DNA from: an uncultured Acidobacteriia bacterium
Lineage (GTDB): Bacteria; Acidobacteriota; Terriglobia; Bryobacterales; Bryobacteraceae
Reading direction: 5' to 3'
Assembly (NCBI GenBank): GCA_903909435.1
Contig: CAIVVT010000247.1
Location: 1 to 52,482 of the forward strand
DNA length: 52,482 nucleotides
Positions 19,449-28,647 of the stretch are shown one piece after another. Under the pieces are notes generated by a model, which was given only the letters and a program-made list of their open reading frames with translations, ran no database searches and was not told the DNA's origin. Both the position numbers and the translations under genes were made by a program. Every line of letters starts with the position of its first letter. Position 1 is the first letter of the stretch.

Positions 19449-21464
19449 ATGACCCCGCGTAAGGCTGCCGCCGTTGTCTTCGCGGCGCTGGCCGCGGGGA
19501 TCGCGCCGGTCGACGAGGTGCTGCCGAGCAGCTGGGCGGCCGCTAACCTGGTGGTGCCCGATGGTCCGCGGGCCGGGGCGCGGTGGGATCCGGAGTTGAC
19601 GCCCTATCTGGTGGAGATCGTCGACCAGCTGGCGGTCACCAGCCCGGTGAACCTGGTGGGGGTGCAGAAAAGCGCACAAACCGGGTTCACCCTGGTTGGC
19701 CAGGTGTGGCTCGGTTATGTCATCGATGTGGCGCCGGCTCGAACGATGATGGTGTTGCCGACCATTGCGGCGGCGCAGGACTTTAACCGGGAAAAGTTGT
19801 CGCCCACGATCCAGGACTCACCGAAGCTTCGGCAGAAGGTGCGTCGGCAGGTCTCGCGCAGCTCGGAGGGATCGACGGCCCTCAACAAGCGCTTCACCGG
19901 CGGTTCGATCGTCATCACCGGCGCCAACTCGGCGGCCGACCTGCGGTCGAAGACGGTCAAATATGCCTTCGGCGATGAGATCGAAGAATGGCCAGTCGAC
20001 CTTGATAAGCAAGGCGATCCGCTGGCCATGCTCGAAGCCAGGCAGATGGCATTCCTCGCCACCGGCGATTGGAAACGGTTGCTGGGTTCGACGCCGACCT
20101 TGAAAGGCGGTCGCGTCGATGTGGTGTTTGAGGCCGGTGATCAGCGTTATTGGCAGGTCCCATGCCCGCATTGCGGTGAAGAGCAGCGTCTGACATTCCA
20201 TCCCGACAGTAACGGGAATGGCGGGCTGCGCTTCGACAAGGAATGGCCGCACAACGCCTGGTACGCCTGCCGCCACTGCGGCGCGGAAATCGAGCATTGG
20301 CAGAAGGACGCCATGGTCAAGGCCGGGCACTGGGTTGCAACCCAGCCCGGCCCGGGCCGCCATCCGTCCTATCACATCGACACGCTGCATTCGCTGCTGG
20401 TCGGTTGGAACGACATCGCGGCCAAGTTCCTGGAAAGCAAGGACGATCCGTCCAAGCTGAAGACCTTCGTCAATCTGTGGCTCGGCGAGGGCTGGGAAGA
20501 GCGGGGCGAGGCGCCGGAATGGAAGCTGCTCTACGCACGCCGCGAGGAATACGCGGAACGGATGGTGCCACCGGGCGGCCTGGTGCTCACCGGCTCGGCG
20601 GACATTCAGAAGGCTGGAATCTTCTACGAGGTCCTGGCCTGGGGTGTGGGGCTGGTCAGTTGGGTGGTTGAAGCCGGCTATCTCGAGGGCGAGACGGCCG
20701 ACGAAACCAACGAGGTGTGGGGCAAGCTGGCCGAGGTCGCCGCCAGTCGCTACGAGGACGCTTGCGGCAACCTGCAGGGCATCGAGGCCTTCGCGGTCGA
20801 CGCCGGTTACTGCAGCAATCAGGTCTACCAGTGGGTGCGCAGCCGGCACCGCGCCTATGCGGTGAAGGGCATGCCAGGTTGGTATCACCCGCCTGTGGGC
20901 ACGCCGACGAAGCAAGACATCACCCTGCGCGGCAAGAAAGTGCGTCGCGGCGTCATGTTGTGGCCGGTGGGGACTTGGAGCCTGAAGGCGGAGTTTTACG
21001 CCTATCTGCGGAAGGAGGGGCGCCGCGACGGCGCCGAAGCGGATCCGCCGGGCTACTGCCATTTCGGGAACTGGCAGGATGAGCGCTATTTCCAGCAGCT
21101 CACTGCCGAGCATTTGAAGGACCGTGAGGTCAAGGGCCGGATCGTCCGGGAATGGGTCGCCTCGGGCGAGAACCACTACCATGACTGCCGGATCTACAAC
21201 ATGGCGATGGCGGCGCATCTGCACCTGTCCAGCCTGCGGCCCGACCAATGGCAGGCCCTGGCGACGGCGCGCAGCGTGGCGAAGGCCGATCAAGCCGACA
21301 TGGTCGCCATGATGAACCGCTCAATTGTTCCGGCACCGCCGCCGGCCGCTGCTCCACGAACGGCGTTCGCGACGCCAGCCCCGGTGACGGCCGCCGCACG
21401 GAATACCACGCCATCGGCACCGCCGCCGCCCGGCAAGAAGTCACTCGTTGACCGTCTAGTCTAG
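19449..21464 (+). CDS. Terminase large subunit, GpA family
   Basis: 671 residues, the length expected of lambda gpA-like terminases (about 640). The ATPase region has VGVQKSAQTGFT (atypical Walker A, about residues 74-85) and YAFGDEIEEWP (Walker B). A zinc-binding CPHCGEEQRLTF ... CRHCGAEI follows, then a nuclease half with GSADIQKAGIFYEVLAW (acidic site) and AVDAGYCSNQVY. It cuts and packages DNA into proheads. A dispersed palindrome lies near its 3' end. Confidence 0.95.
   Translation: MTPRKAAAVVFAALAAGIAPVDEVLPSSWAAANLVVPDGPRAGARWDPELTPYLVEIVDQLAVTSPVNLVGVQKSAQTGFTLVGQVWLGYVIDVAPARTMMVLPTIAAAQDFNREKLSPTIQDSPKLRQKVRRQVSRSSEGSTALNKRFTGGSIVITGANSAADLRSKTVKYAFGDEIEEWPVDLDKQGDPLAMLEARQMAFLATGDWKRLLGSTPTLKGGRVDVVFEAGDQRYWQVPCPHCGEEQRLTFHPDSNGNGGLRFDKEWPHNAWYACRHCGAEIEHWQKDAMVKAGHWVATQPGPGRHPSYHIDTLHSLLVGWNDIAAKFLESKDDPSKLKTFVNLWLGEGWEERGEAPEWKLLYARREEYAERMVPPGGLVLTGSADIQKAGIFYEVLAWGVGLVSWVVEAGYLEGETADETNEVWGKLAEVAASRYEDACGNLQGIEAFAVDAGYCSNQVYQWVRSRHRAYAVKGMPGWYHPPVGTPTKQDITLRGKKVRRGVMLWPVGTWSLKAEFYAYLRKEGRRDGAEADPPGYCHFGNWQDERYFQQLTAEHLKDREVKGRIVREWVASGENHYHDCRIYNMAMAAHLHLSSLRPDQWQALATARSVAKADQADMVAMMNRSIVPAPPPAAAPRTAFATPAPVTAAARNTTPSAPPPPGKKSLVDRLV
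21356..21370. repeat. Dispersed palindrome, copy 3 (one mismatch)
   Basis: ACGAACGGCGTTCGC, 14 of 15 bases, inside the 3' end of the terminase gene in its proline/alanine-rich tail. Confidence 0.6.
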
Positions 21465-21474
21465 GAATCGCCCC

Positions 21475-21735
21475 TTGTATAATCCTGCGACCAGCATTTT
21501 TGCGGGGATGGACACGGCTACCCTGCAAGCCGCCTTGGCGGCCGCTCAGCAGGCGTATATTGCCCTGGCCTCGGGCACGAAGGGCGAGAGCTTCAGCTAT
21601 ACCCAGGGCGACGGCTCGAAGTCGGTGACCTATACGCGCGCCAATTTGGGCTCTTTGGTGGCCCTGATCGAGCAGCTGCAGGCTCAGCTCGGCATTGTCC
21701 GGCGCGCGCGGCGCCCGATTCGGCCGTTCTTTTGA
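21475..21735 (+). CDS. gpW-like head-tail joining protein
   Basis: 86 residues with a TTG start (AGGA upstream). TLQAALAAAQQAYIALASG, then YTQGDGSKSVTYTRANLGSLVALIEQL matches the small gpW-type joining proteins, which lie between terminase and portal as here. Overlaps the portal start (TGATG). Confidence 0.85.
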   Translation: MYNPATSIFAGMDTATLQAALAAAQQAYIALASGTKGESFSYTQGDGSKSVTYTRANLGSLVALIEQLQAQLGIVRRARRPIRPFF

Positions 21736-23435
21736 TGGCGCCCGTGCCCGCCCCCTCGCGGATCCTCGACGCGGCCGGCCGCCCGATGGTTCCGGCGGCA
21801 CCGGCCGGTAAGCCTCGCCCGCGGGCCGACGGCAACGGCTATTGGCCGCCGACCGAGATGGCGCCGAACAGCGTCTTCCCGTACGACGCGGCCCAATGGC
21901 AAACCGCGGAAATGGGCGAGTGGTTGCCGTGGATCCGCTCGCCGGATGCCGAGATCAACATTTTCCGCGACCGCATGGTCGCCCGCAACCGCGACCTGGC
22001 CCGCAACGACGGCTGGGCCTCGGGTGGCATTACCCGCATCCTCGACAACACGGTCGGGGCGTCGTTCCGTCTGGCGGCCAATCCGGATTATCGGGCGCTG
22101 GCGGCGCAGACGGGGATCGGGGGGTTCGACGCGACCTGGGCCGACGAGTTCCGGCGCACGGCCGAAGCCTTGTGGCGCGGCTTTGCCGACGACATTGGCC
22201 GTTACAACGATGTGACGCGCCAGTTGACCGTTTCGCAGCAGTTCCGCCTGTCGTTGCGTCACAAACTGGTCGATGGCGACGCCCTCGCCGTCGTCTATTG
22301 GATGCCGGAGCGGGTCGGCCGCGGCGCCGCCAATTATGCGACGTCGTTCCTGGTGGTCGATCCGGACCGACTGTCGAATCCGCAGCAGATGGTCGACACG
22401 AAGTATCTGCGCGGCGGTGTCGAAATCGACGATGACGGGGTGCCGATCGCCTATCACATCCGCAAGGCGCATCAGAACGATTGGTACAATGCCGTCGAAT
22501 CGATGGAATGGGTGAGGGTGCCGCGCGAGGAAGGCAACGACGGCTGGCGCCGCGTCATCCATGACTTCGAACGCGATCGGGCCGGCCAGAATCGCGGGAT
22601 TGGCGTATTCACGCCGGTGTTGGCGCGGTTGAAGATGCTGGCGCGCTATTACGGCGTCGAGCTGCAGGCGGCGACCGTGGCCTCGATCTTCGGGACCTAC
22701 GTCACCAGCCCGTTCGACAAGCAGCTGATCGAGGAGGCAATCGCCCCCGCCGATCAGGAGGGTATGAGCTTTTACCAGAGCCTGCGCGGCGACTGGCACG
22801 ACAAGCGCCCGGCCATCCTCAACGGCGTCGTGGTGCCGACCCTCGCCCCGGGCGAAGAAATCACCTCGGTGGCGGCCGCCCATCCCCATGACGGGTTCGG
22901 CGAGTTCGCCCACGAAATGCTGCGCGCCGTGGCCGCTGCTCTCGGCGTCTCGGCCGAGCAGATCACCCAGGATTGGTCGAAGACGAACTATTCGAGCGCC
23001 CGGGCGGCGCTGCTCGAATCATGGAAGACGCTGACCCGCCGACGGGACGAATTCGTGGCCGGATTTGCCACGCCGTTCTATGCGGCTTGGTTGCACGAGG
23101 CGATGGACAATGGCGAGCTGCCGTTGCCGGCCGGTGCGCCCGACTACGTAGAGGCGCGGACCGGCTATTCGCGCTGCGGCTGGCTCGGGCCCGGCCGCGG
23201 CTGGATCGACCCGGTGAAGGAGAAACAGGGGGCTGTGCTCGGCATGGATGCCGGCCTGTCAACCCTGAAGGCCGAATGCGCACAGAACGAGGGGCGCGAC
23301 TGGGAAGAAGTCATGGATCAGCGAGCCATCGAGCTCAAACGGTTCGATAAGCTCGGCATCCCGCGGCCAACCTGGGCCGGGATGCAGGACGCAACCAAGG
23401 CGGCCACGCCGCCCGAACAACCCGAGGCACAATAA
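21735..23435 (+). CDS. Portal protein, lambda type
   Basis: 566 residues from the ATG at 21735. Typical lambda-family portal features: RDRMVARNRDLARNDGWASG, SFRLAANPDY, and DKQLIEEAIAP, with SAEQITQDWSKTNYSSARAALLESW in the C-terminal half. It forms the dodecameric ring for DNA entry and tail joining. The stop overlaps the next start (TAATG). Confidence 0.95.
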   Translation: MAPVPAPSRILDAAGRPMVPAAPAGKPRPRADGNGYWPPTEMAPNSVFPYDAAQWQTAEMGEWLPWIRSPDAEINIFRDRMVARNRDLARNDGWASGGITRILDNTVGASFRLAANPDYRALAAQTGIGGFDATWADEFRRTAEALWRGFADDIGRYNDVTRQLTVSQQFRLSLRHKLVDGDALAVVYWMPERVGRGAANYATSFLVVDPDRLSNPQQMVDTKYLRGGVEIDDDGVPIAYHIRKAHQNDWYNAVESMEWVRVPREEGNDGWRRVIHDFERDRAGQNRGIGVFTPVLARLKMLARYYGVELQAATVASIFGTYVTSPFDKQLIEEAIAPADQEGMSFYQSLRGDWHDKRPAILNGVVVPTLAPGEEITSVAAAHPHDGFGEFAHEMLRAVAAALGVSAEQITQDWSKTNYSSARAALLESWKTLTRRRDEFVAGFATPFYAAWLHEAMDNGELPLPAGAPDYVEARTGYSRCGWLGPGRGWIDPVKEKQGAVLGMDAGLSTLKAECAQNEGRDWEEVMDQRAIELKRFDKLGIPRPTWAGMQDATKAATPPEQPEAQ

Positions 23436-23842
23436 TGGCTGATGCGGCAACAAGCGCCGTCGAAAGGGTCGCGGCGATCGCCGGGCAGGACCTGCAGGTT
23501 ACCGGCGACCAACTGAAGGCCTGGGTCGACGGTGGCCTTGTCCCGCCGCTCGGCGGGGCTCGCAAGGCGGGGGACGTCGCGGCGATCGGCGTCGGCGCCG
23601 GCATGGTGAAGTTGGCGCAGGTCGGCCTGGCCGAGGACGCCCTCAGCAAGTTTGCCCAGGTCCTGCGGACGCTGGCCGCCGGCCCGTTGCCCGAGCATGA
23701 CGCTTGGATCGTTGCCGTGTCGGGCGCCGCCCCGGCGGTGATTTGCGGCCGCGCCCAGCTGATCGATGCGCTCGGCCGGGCGAAGGGCGAGTCCCTGGTC
23801 GTTCTCGACGTCGGCGCCCTCATTCGGAAGGCGCGGGCATGA
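23435..23842 (+). CDS. Hypothetical head-cluster protein
   Basis: 135 residues between portal and protease. Alanine-rich helices (RVAAIAGQDLQVTGDQLKAW; AIGVGAGMVKLAQVGLAED). The end overlaps the protease start by ATGA. I do not recognise it. Confidence 0.6.
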   Translation: MADAATSAVERVAAIAGQDLQVTGDQLKAWVDGGLVPPLGGARKAGDVAAIGVGAGMVKLAQVGLAEDALSKFAQVLRTLAAGPLPEHDAWIVAVSGAAPAVICGRAQLIDALGRAKGESLVVLDVGALIRKARA

Positions 23843-24702
23843 TCAATTATCCGCATCTGGCGACCAGGCTCTTTAACGTGCCGATCGCCATCACGCCGGC
23901 CAAGGCTGAGATCGTCATGGCGGCGCTGGCCGACCGCTTCGGCATCACCAGGCTGTTCCGTCCGACCGGTGAGGCCATCGCGCTCAATTGCTTCGACCTT
24001 GACGACGACGATGCCGCCCGCGACCGGGCCTATGACGTGGTCGCCGGTGTGGCGATCATCCCGGTGACCGGCACCCTGGTGCAAAAGCTTGGCACCTTGC
24101 GGCCTTACAGCGGCATGACCGGCTATGACGGCGTTCGGGCCAATCTCAGCATGGCCCTCGAAGATGAGGCGGTGCGGGCCATCGTCCTCGATATCGACAG
24201 CCCCGGCGGCGAGGTGGCGGGATGCTTCGACCTGGTCGACGCGATCTATAAGGCGCGGGGCGATAAGCCGATCTGGGCGATCCTGACCGAGTCGGCCTAT
24301 TCCGCCGCCTATGCCATTGCCAGCGCCGCCGAGCGGATCATTGTGCCCCGCACCGGGGGCACTGGCAGTGTCGGCGTCATCTGCATGCATGTCGATTTTT
24401 CGAAGGCGCTGAGCGCGTCGGGAATTGCCGTCACGTTGATCCATTACGGTGATCGCAAGGCCGATGGCAGCGAATTCCAACCGCTTGCCAAGGCGGCGCT
24501 GGACCGTTTCCAAGCCGACGTCGACGCCATGGGCGAGCTCTTCGTCACCACCGTCGCCCGCAACCGCCGGATCTCCGCTGCCAAGGTGCGGGGAACTCAG
24601 GCCACCACCTTTCTCGGCGCCGAGGGCGTTGAGATCGGCTTCGCCGATGCCGTGATGGCGCCGGATGAAGCTTTCCGCTCCCTGCTCGCCGAGCTGGGCT
24701 GA
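23839..24702 (+). CDS. Prohead protease, S49 (SppA/gpC-like)
   Basis: 287 residues. AIVLDIDSPGGEVAGCFDL and SAYSAAYAIASAAERI (nucleophile serine in the SAYSAAY block) are S49 signatures, followed by a lysine-containing helix around GDRKADGS. As in lambda gpC it lies directly after the portal. It matures the prohead. The scaffold is not visibly nested in frame; the gene at 24730 may play that part. Confidence 0.92.
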   Translation: MINYPHLATRLFNVPIAITPAKAEIVMAALADRFGITRLFRPTGEAIALNCFDLDDDDAARDRAYDVVAGVAIIPVTGTLVQKLGTLRPYSGMTGYDGVRANLSMALEDEAVRAIVLDIDSPGGEVAGCFDLVDAIYKARGDKPIWAILTESAYSAAYAIASAAERIIVPRTGGTGSVGVICMHVDFSKALSASGIAVTLIHYGDRKADGSEFQPLAKAALDRFQADVDAMGELFVTTVARNRRISAAKVRGTQATTFLGAEGVEIGFADAVMAPDEAFRSLLAELG

Positions 24703-24729
24703 CACTGACCGCAGACGAAAGGCTCTGTA

Positions 24730-25392
24730 ATGAAACTCTCCACCCGCGTGGCGAGCGCGTTGTCGTTCGCCCATCTGGCCGGCATTGGCCGGGGCAATGC
24801 CGCCGGAAAAGCCAAGTCCGAAACGGATCAAGACGACGACCGCGCCGAAGACGGTGATGACGACAAGACGGACCAGGACCGCGACGACGGCGACTCCAAG
24901 AAGTCGAAGAAGGGCCAGCGCGCCGCCGACGACGAGGACGATGCTCACGCCGAAGACGATGAGGATGGCGCCAAAGCCGAAGACGATGAGGGCGGCGAGC
25001 CCAAGAAAGGCAAGCGCGCCAAGGCCGAGTCCGAGGACGAGGACGCCGATGGCGACGACAGCGACAAGGACAAAGACGACGACGAGGAAGAGATGCGCGG
25101 CAAGAGCGCCGTCGCTCGCGCTCGCCGCCGGGAGCGGGCTCGTTGCGCCGCGATCTTCGCCAGCAAGGCCGCCGGTCGCAATCCCGTGCTGGCCGCTTCG
25201 TTGGCGTTCAACACCGCGCTGACCCGCAAACAGGCGCTGGTGGTGCTGCGCGACACGCCGGCCCCTGCCGCGAATGGCGACCGTTCCAATCGCAACCCGA
25301 GCCTCGGTGCCGGTGGCGAGCAGTCGGCGAATTCCCCCAAGGCCCTCGAATCCCGCTGGGACGCCGCCTTCTCGCGCGTCCGCGGCAAGTAA
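24730..25392 (+). CDS. Highly acidic low-complexity protein, probable scaffold
   Basis: 220 residues. Residues 30-125 are mostly Asp, Glu and Lys with no hydrophobic core. A more ordinary helical C-terminus (ARCAAIFASKAAGRNPVLAASLAFNT) follows. Its place between protease and decoration protein suggests an assembly scaffold or a substrate of the protease. The C-terminal segment could bind the capsid protein. Confidence 0.6.
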   Translation: MKLSTRVASALSFAHLAGIGRGNAAGKAKSETDQDDDRAEDGDDDKTDQDRDDGDSKKSKKGQRAADDEDDAHAEDDEDGAKAEDDEGGEPKKGKRAKAESEDEDADGDDSDKDKDDDEEEMRGKSAVARARRRERARCAAIFASKAAGRNPVLAASLAFNTALTRKQALVVLRDTPAPAANGDRSNRNPSLGAGGEQSANSPKALESRWDAAFSRVRGK

Positions 25393-25407
25393 TCGGAGAT
25401 CACAGAC

Positions 25408-26382
25408 ATGACCCAGGTTCCTCTTTCCGAACAGTGGCACAACGGCGGCTTTCTGGTCTCCGAGGCCAATGGCCATCGCTCGCGCGACCGCATCACCTTG
25501 ACCGGGAGCGCCAAGGTCCTGGCCGGCGCCGTTCTCGGCCGCATCGCCTTCGGCGTCCCGGCGGGCGTCGCCCCGGCCGGCGTCGCCGCGACCGGCCTCA
25601 TCACCATTGCCACCAATCCGGCGGCCAGCGATACCCTTACCATCGCGGGTACGGCGATCACCTTCGAGATGTCCGGTGCCAGCGGCAACCAGGTCAATCT
25701 CGGCGGGACCCCGGCGCTGACCGCTGCCGCCCTGTTGACCTTCCTGCAGGCCTCGGTCGACGCCAATCTGGTCAAGTGCACCTATGCGGCCTCGGGCAGC
25801 ACCGGCATCGCCGTCACGGCCGCCGCGGTCGGCACGGGCGGCAATGCCCTGACCCTGGCCACCTCCGTCCCGGCCAAGATCACCCTGTCTGGCGCGACTC
25901 TGGCCGGCGGTGCGCACAACACGGGCAACGCCACGATCGGCGCTATCACTGCCGGCGGGTCTGTCAAGACCGGGGCGTACGTCATCACCTGCCTCACGGC
26001 AACCACGGCGTCGGTTTACGATCCGAGCGGGGATTACCTGGGAACGACGACGTTCGGCACGGCCTTCGCCGATGCGCAGGTCAACTTCACCATCACGGCG
26101 GGCACCGTCCCCTGCATTGCCGGTGACACCTTTACGATTACCGCCAACACCGGCAGCGGCAAATACGTCCCGGTGACCGCCTCTGCCGCCGACGGAAGCC
26201 AGATTGCTGCGGCAATCCTGTTCGCCACCACCGACGCCACCCTGGCCGACCAGCCCGCTCCCGCGGTCCTGCGCGCGGCCGAAGTGAATGCCTCGGAACT
26301 CGTCTGGGATGCGTCGCTCGATGCGTCCCACATCACCGCCGCCCTGGCCCAGCTCGCGGCCCTCGGCATCATCGCTCGCTAA
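25408..26382 (+). CDS. Head decoration protein, gpD-like with large insert
   Basis: 324 residues, about three times lambda gpD. The ends match gpD-like decoration proteins: GGFLVSEANGHRSRDRITLTG at the N-terminus and VLRAAEVNASELVWDASLD ... LAALGIIAR at the C-terminus. Between them (about residues 45-250) lies a Thr/Ala/Gly-rich insert with TLTIAGTAITFEMSG-type beta strands that resembles inserts in the sheath and spike-tip proteins of this phage. The insert may project from the capsid surface. Confidence 0.8.
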   Translation: MTQVPLSEQWHNGGFLVSEANGHRSRDRITLTGSAKVLAGAVLGRIAFGVPAGVAPAGVAATGLITIATNPAASDTLTIAGTAITFEMSGASGNQVNLGGTPALTAAALLTFLQASVDANLVKCTYAASGSTGIAVTAAAVGTGGNALTLATSVPAKITLSGATLAGGAHNTGNATIGAITAGGSVKTGAYVITCLTATTASVYDPSGDYLGTTTFGTAFADAQVNFTITAGTVPCIAGDTFTITANTGSGKYVPVTASAADGSQIAAAILFATTDATLADQPAPAVLRAAEVNASELVWDASLDASHITAALAQLAALGIIAR

Positions 26383-26393
26383 GGAGCCGCATC

Positions 26394-27431
26394 ATGGTTT
26401 CGCTTGACGTCTTTCATCAGGACCCGTTTTCCACGATTCAGCTGACCACGGCGGTACAGCGCAATCCCTACCAGCCGACCGGTATCGGCGAGCTCAACAT
26501 TTTCGAGCCCGATCCGATCCGGACCACCGCGCTGGCCATCGAACAGCGACAGGGCAAGCTGATCTTGATTCCCTTCTCGGATCGGGGCGAGGAGGGCACC
26601 CAGCGCACCACCGAGAAGCGCCAGGCGTTCTATTTCGACGTGCCGCGACTGCTGCACGACGACACCATCTACGCCAACGAAATCCAGAACATCCGGGCGT
26701 TCGGTACCGAAACCGAACTCATGCAGCTGGAGACGGAAGTCGCCCGCCGCCTGAGTGGTCCGACCGGGCTGACGGCCAGCATGGAATATACCTGGGAATA
26801 CCAGAGGCTGGCCGCCATCCAGGGGCTTTGCCTGGATGCCGATGGCACGGTCAAGTTCAACTTCTTCAACGAGTTCCAGATTACTCAAGCCGCCGAGATC
26901 GGGTTCAATCTGGCGGCCGCCACGGCCAACAGCCTGCGGCCGATCTGCAACGGCATCGTGCGCACCATGGCGCGCAAGTCGCAGGGGGCGTTCCTTCCGT
27001 CGACCAGGGTATTCGGGTTGGCCGGCGATGCGTTCTACGACGAGTTCGTCAACCATCCCGACGTCATCCGCACCTTCGTGAACTGGTCGGACGCCCAGGA
27101 AATCCGGGGCGGTTCGGCCGGCGCGGCGTTCAAATCGTTCGAATTCGCCGGCATCACCTGGCTGAACTACCGCGGCTCGGACGATACCAGCACCATCGCC
27201 ATCCCCACCGACAAGGTGAAGTTCTTCCCGGTGGGCGCTCCCGGCGTCTTCCGCGTCGCCTATGCGCCCGGCGAGGCATTCGAATGGGTCAACACGCCCG
27301 GCAAGCCGATCTACATCATCCCGATCTTCGACCGTGACCGCCGGTCCTGGTGGAAGATGGAGGCCTATTCGTACCCGTTGCACATCTGCACCCGCCCCGA
27401 GGTGCTGCTGAGCGGCCGGGCCGAAGCCTAA
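26394..27431 (+). CDS. Major capsid protein, gpE family
   Basis: 345 residues, the usual gpE length. LDVFHQDPFSTIQLTTAVQ, RTTEKRQAFYFDVPRL, and RLSGPTGLTASMEYTWEYQRL near the E-loop region are family patterns, as is VFGLAGDAFYDEFVNHPDV. It follows the decoration protein as in lambda. Confidence 0.95.
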   Translation: MVSLDVFHQDPFSTIQLTTAVQRNPYQPTGIGELNIFEPDPIRTTALAIEQRQGKLILIPFSDRGEEGTQRTTEKRQAFYFDVPRLLHDDTIYANEIQNIRAFGTETELMQLETEVARRLSGPTGLTASMEYTWEYQRLAAIQGLCLDADGTVKFNFFNEFQITQAAEIGFNLAAATANSLRPICNGIVRTMARKSQGAFLPSTRVFGLAGDAFYDEFVNHPDVIRTFVNWSDAQEIRGGSAGAAFKSFEFAGITWLNYRGSDDTSTIAIPTDKVKFFPVGAPGVFRVAYAPGEAFEWVNTPGKPIYIIPIFDRDRRSWWKMEAYSYPLHICTRPEVLLSGRAEA

Positions 27432-27433
27432 CC

Positions 27434-27775
27434 ATGATCGACTGGGATCAAATGGTCCTGGGCCCGGTCATGGGCGTGTTCGGAGAGGATGAGCCGGTGA
27501 TTTACCGGCCATCCGCCGGACCGTCCTTCACCTTGGCCGATGCGGTCTTTGACGAGGCCTATCTCGGCCTCGAGATGATCGATGACGCGAAGGCGGGCGG
27601 CGTGAATACCGCGACGCCGGTTCTCGGGGTTCGCCTGGCGCTGTTTCCGGCGCCGCCGGTGCAAGGCGACATGGTCTTCATCACCCGGGTCAACAGCACC
27701 TATGTGGTGCGCGATGTCCGGCCTGACGGCCACGGCGAGGCCAAGCTGATGCTGAATTTTGTGAGCTCGCCGTGA
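27434..27775 (+). CDS. Head-tail joining protein (FII-like)
   Basis: 113 residues. Beta-rich with YVVRDVRPDGHGEAKLML at the C-terminus, like gpFII/ATP-binding-sugar-transporter-like neck proteins. Position after the capsid supports this. Overlaps the next gene by GTGA. Confidence 0.7.
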   Translation: MIDWDQMVLGPVMGVFGEDEPVIYRPSAGPSFTLADAVFDEAYLGLEMIDDAKAGGVNTATPVLGVRLALFPAPPVQGDMVFITRVNSTYVVRDVRPDGHGEAKLMLNFVSSP

Positions 27776-28407
27776 CCGTCACCACCACGGATGTGCTGCT
27801 GGGCGTCGTGCAGACGCTGCTGACCGGCACGACGGCGGCGGGAACGAACGTCTATCTGCCGGGCGACTGGCCGAGCTGGGACGGCAGATACCCCTATATC
27901 CGCGTGCGGCCGCTGCGCGAACACAAGGAATCGCAGGGCAACGCCGGGATCAATTTCGAGGTGGTGGCGACGATCCGCATCACCGCGCGCGTTTCGGCGC
28001 CGGCGCAGGCCGCCGACGCCGGCGCCGACAATGCGGAAACCGCGCTGTGGGTGCTGGGCCGTCAGATCGAGACGACGGTGATCAATGCCCAGAGCCTGAA
28101 GGTCCTGATTTCCGAATTTCCGTTCGTTGACACGGAAGTCGAAGTCAACGCCGACGGTCGGGAGCATTACGCCGAGCTGGTGATGGATATCGGCCTGGCG
28201 TTCTACCAGGGCGCCGAGGCCTTTGCCCCGCAGACCACGGTGCCGTTGACCGAGATGACGGTCGATACCGACCTGGTCGACGTGTTCGACCCGTCCGGAA
28301 CCTATTCCGATCCGGCGTTTCCGGTTTCTGTTTTGCCGGCACCCCGGACGTCGGGCCCGGACGGCCGGCCCGAGGGCGCCGGCCTCGATATTCAACTGCC
28401 TCAGTAG
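27772..28407 (+). CDS. Tail completion/terminator-type protein
   Basis: 211 residues with a GTG start. VLLGVVQTLLTGTTAAG, then YIRVRPLREHKESQGN and a beta-rich body fit a neck or tail-terminator protein. The C-terminal 50 residues are proline-rich. The exact family is unsure. Confidence 0.6.
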   Translation: MTVTTTDVLLGVVQTLLTGTTAAGTNVYLPGDWPSWDGRYPYIRVRPLREHKESQGNAGINFEVVATIRITARVSAPAQAADAGADNAETALWVLGRQIETTVINAQSLKVLISEFPFVDTEVEVNADGREHYAELVMDIGLAFYQGAEAFAPQTTVPLTEMTVDTDLVDVFDPSGTYSDPAFPVSVLPAPRTSGPDGRPEGAGLDIQLPQ

Positions 28408-28419
28408 GGAGTGCACCGC

Positions 28420-28647
28420 ATGTTCGTGAAACCTGCCGACGGTCTCAAGGTCCGGGACCCCATCAAGAAGGACCATCTGCCGCCGGAAGGCCGTGAGGTT
28501 GACGAAGGCGACATCTACTGGGCCCGTCGGCTCCGTGACGGCGACGTCGTTAAGGCGAACGCCGTTCGCGGGGCGCAAGCCGCCGCCGCCCCGCCGGCGG
28601 CCGCTGCCGTCGCCGGCCAGACCTCTGAGGGGAGTGCCAAAGCATGA
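28420..28647 (+). CDS. DUF2635 protein, tail cluster
   Basis: 75 residues. MFVKPADGLKVRDP, then LPPEGREVDEGDIYWARRLRDGDV is the DUF2635 signature of Mu-like tail clusters, always just ahead of the sheath gene. An alanine/proline tail follows. It holds one exact copy of the dispersed palindrome (residues ANAVR). Overlaps the sheath gene by ATGA. Confidence 0.9.
   Translation: MFVKPADGLKVRDPIKKDHLPPEGREVDEGDIYWARRLRDGDVVKANAVRGAQAAAAPPAAAAVAGQTSEGSAKA
28555..28569. repeat. Dispersed palindrome, copy 4 (exact)
   Basis: GCGAACGCCGTTCGC within the DUF2635 gene, encoding ANAVR. Confidence 0.75.

Noticed and set aside
23335..26331. 998-codon frame antisense to portal, protease and decoration genes
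   Set aside because: Mirror of coding bias of well-identified head genes; composition is Arg/Gly-rich with no domain.
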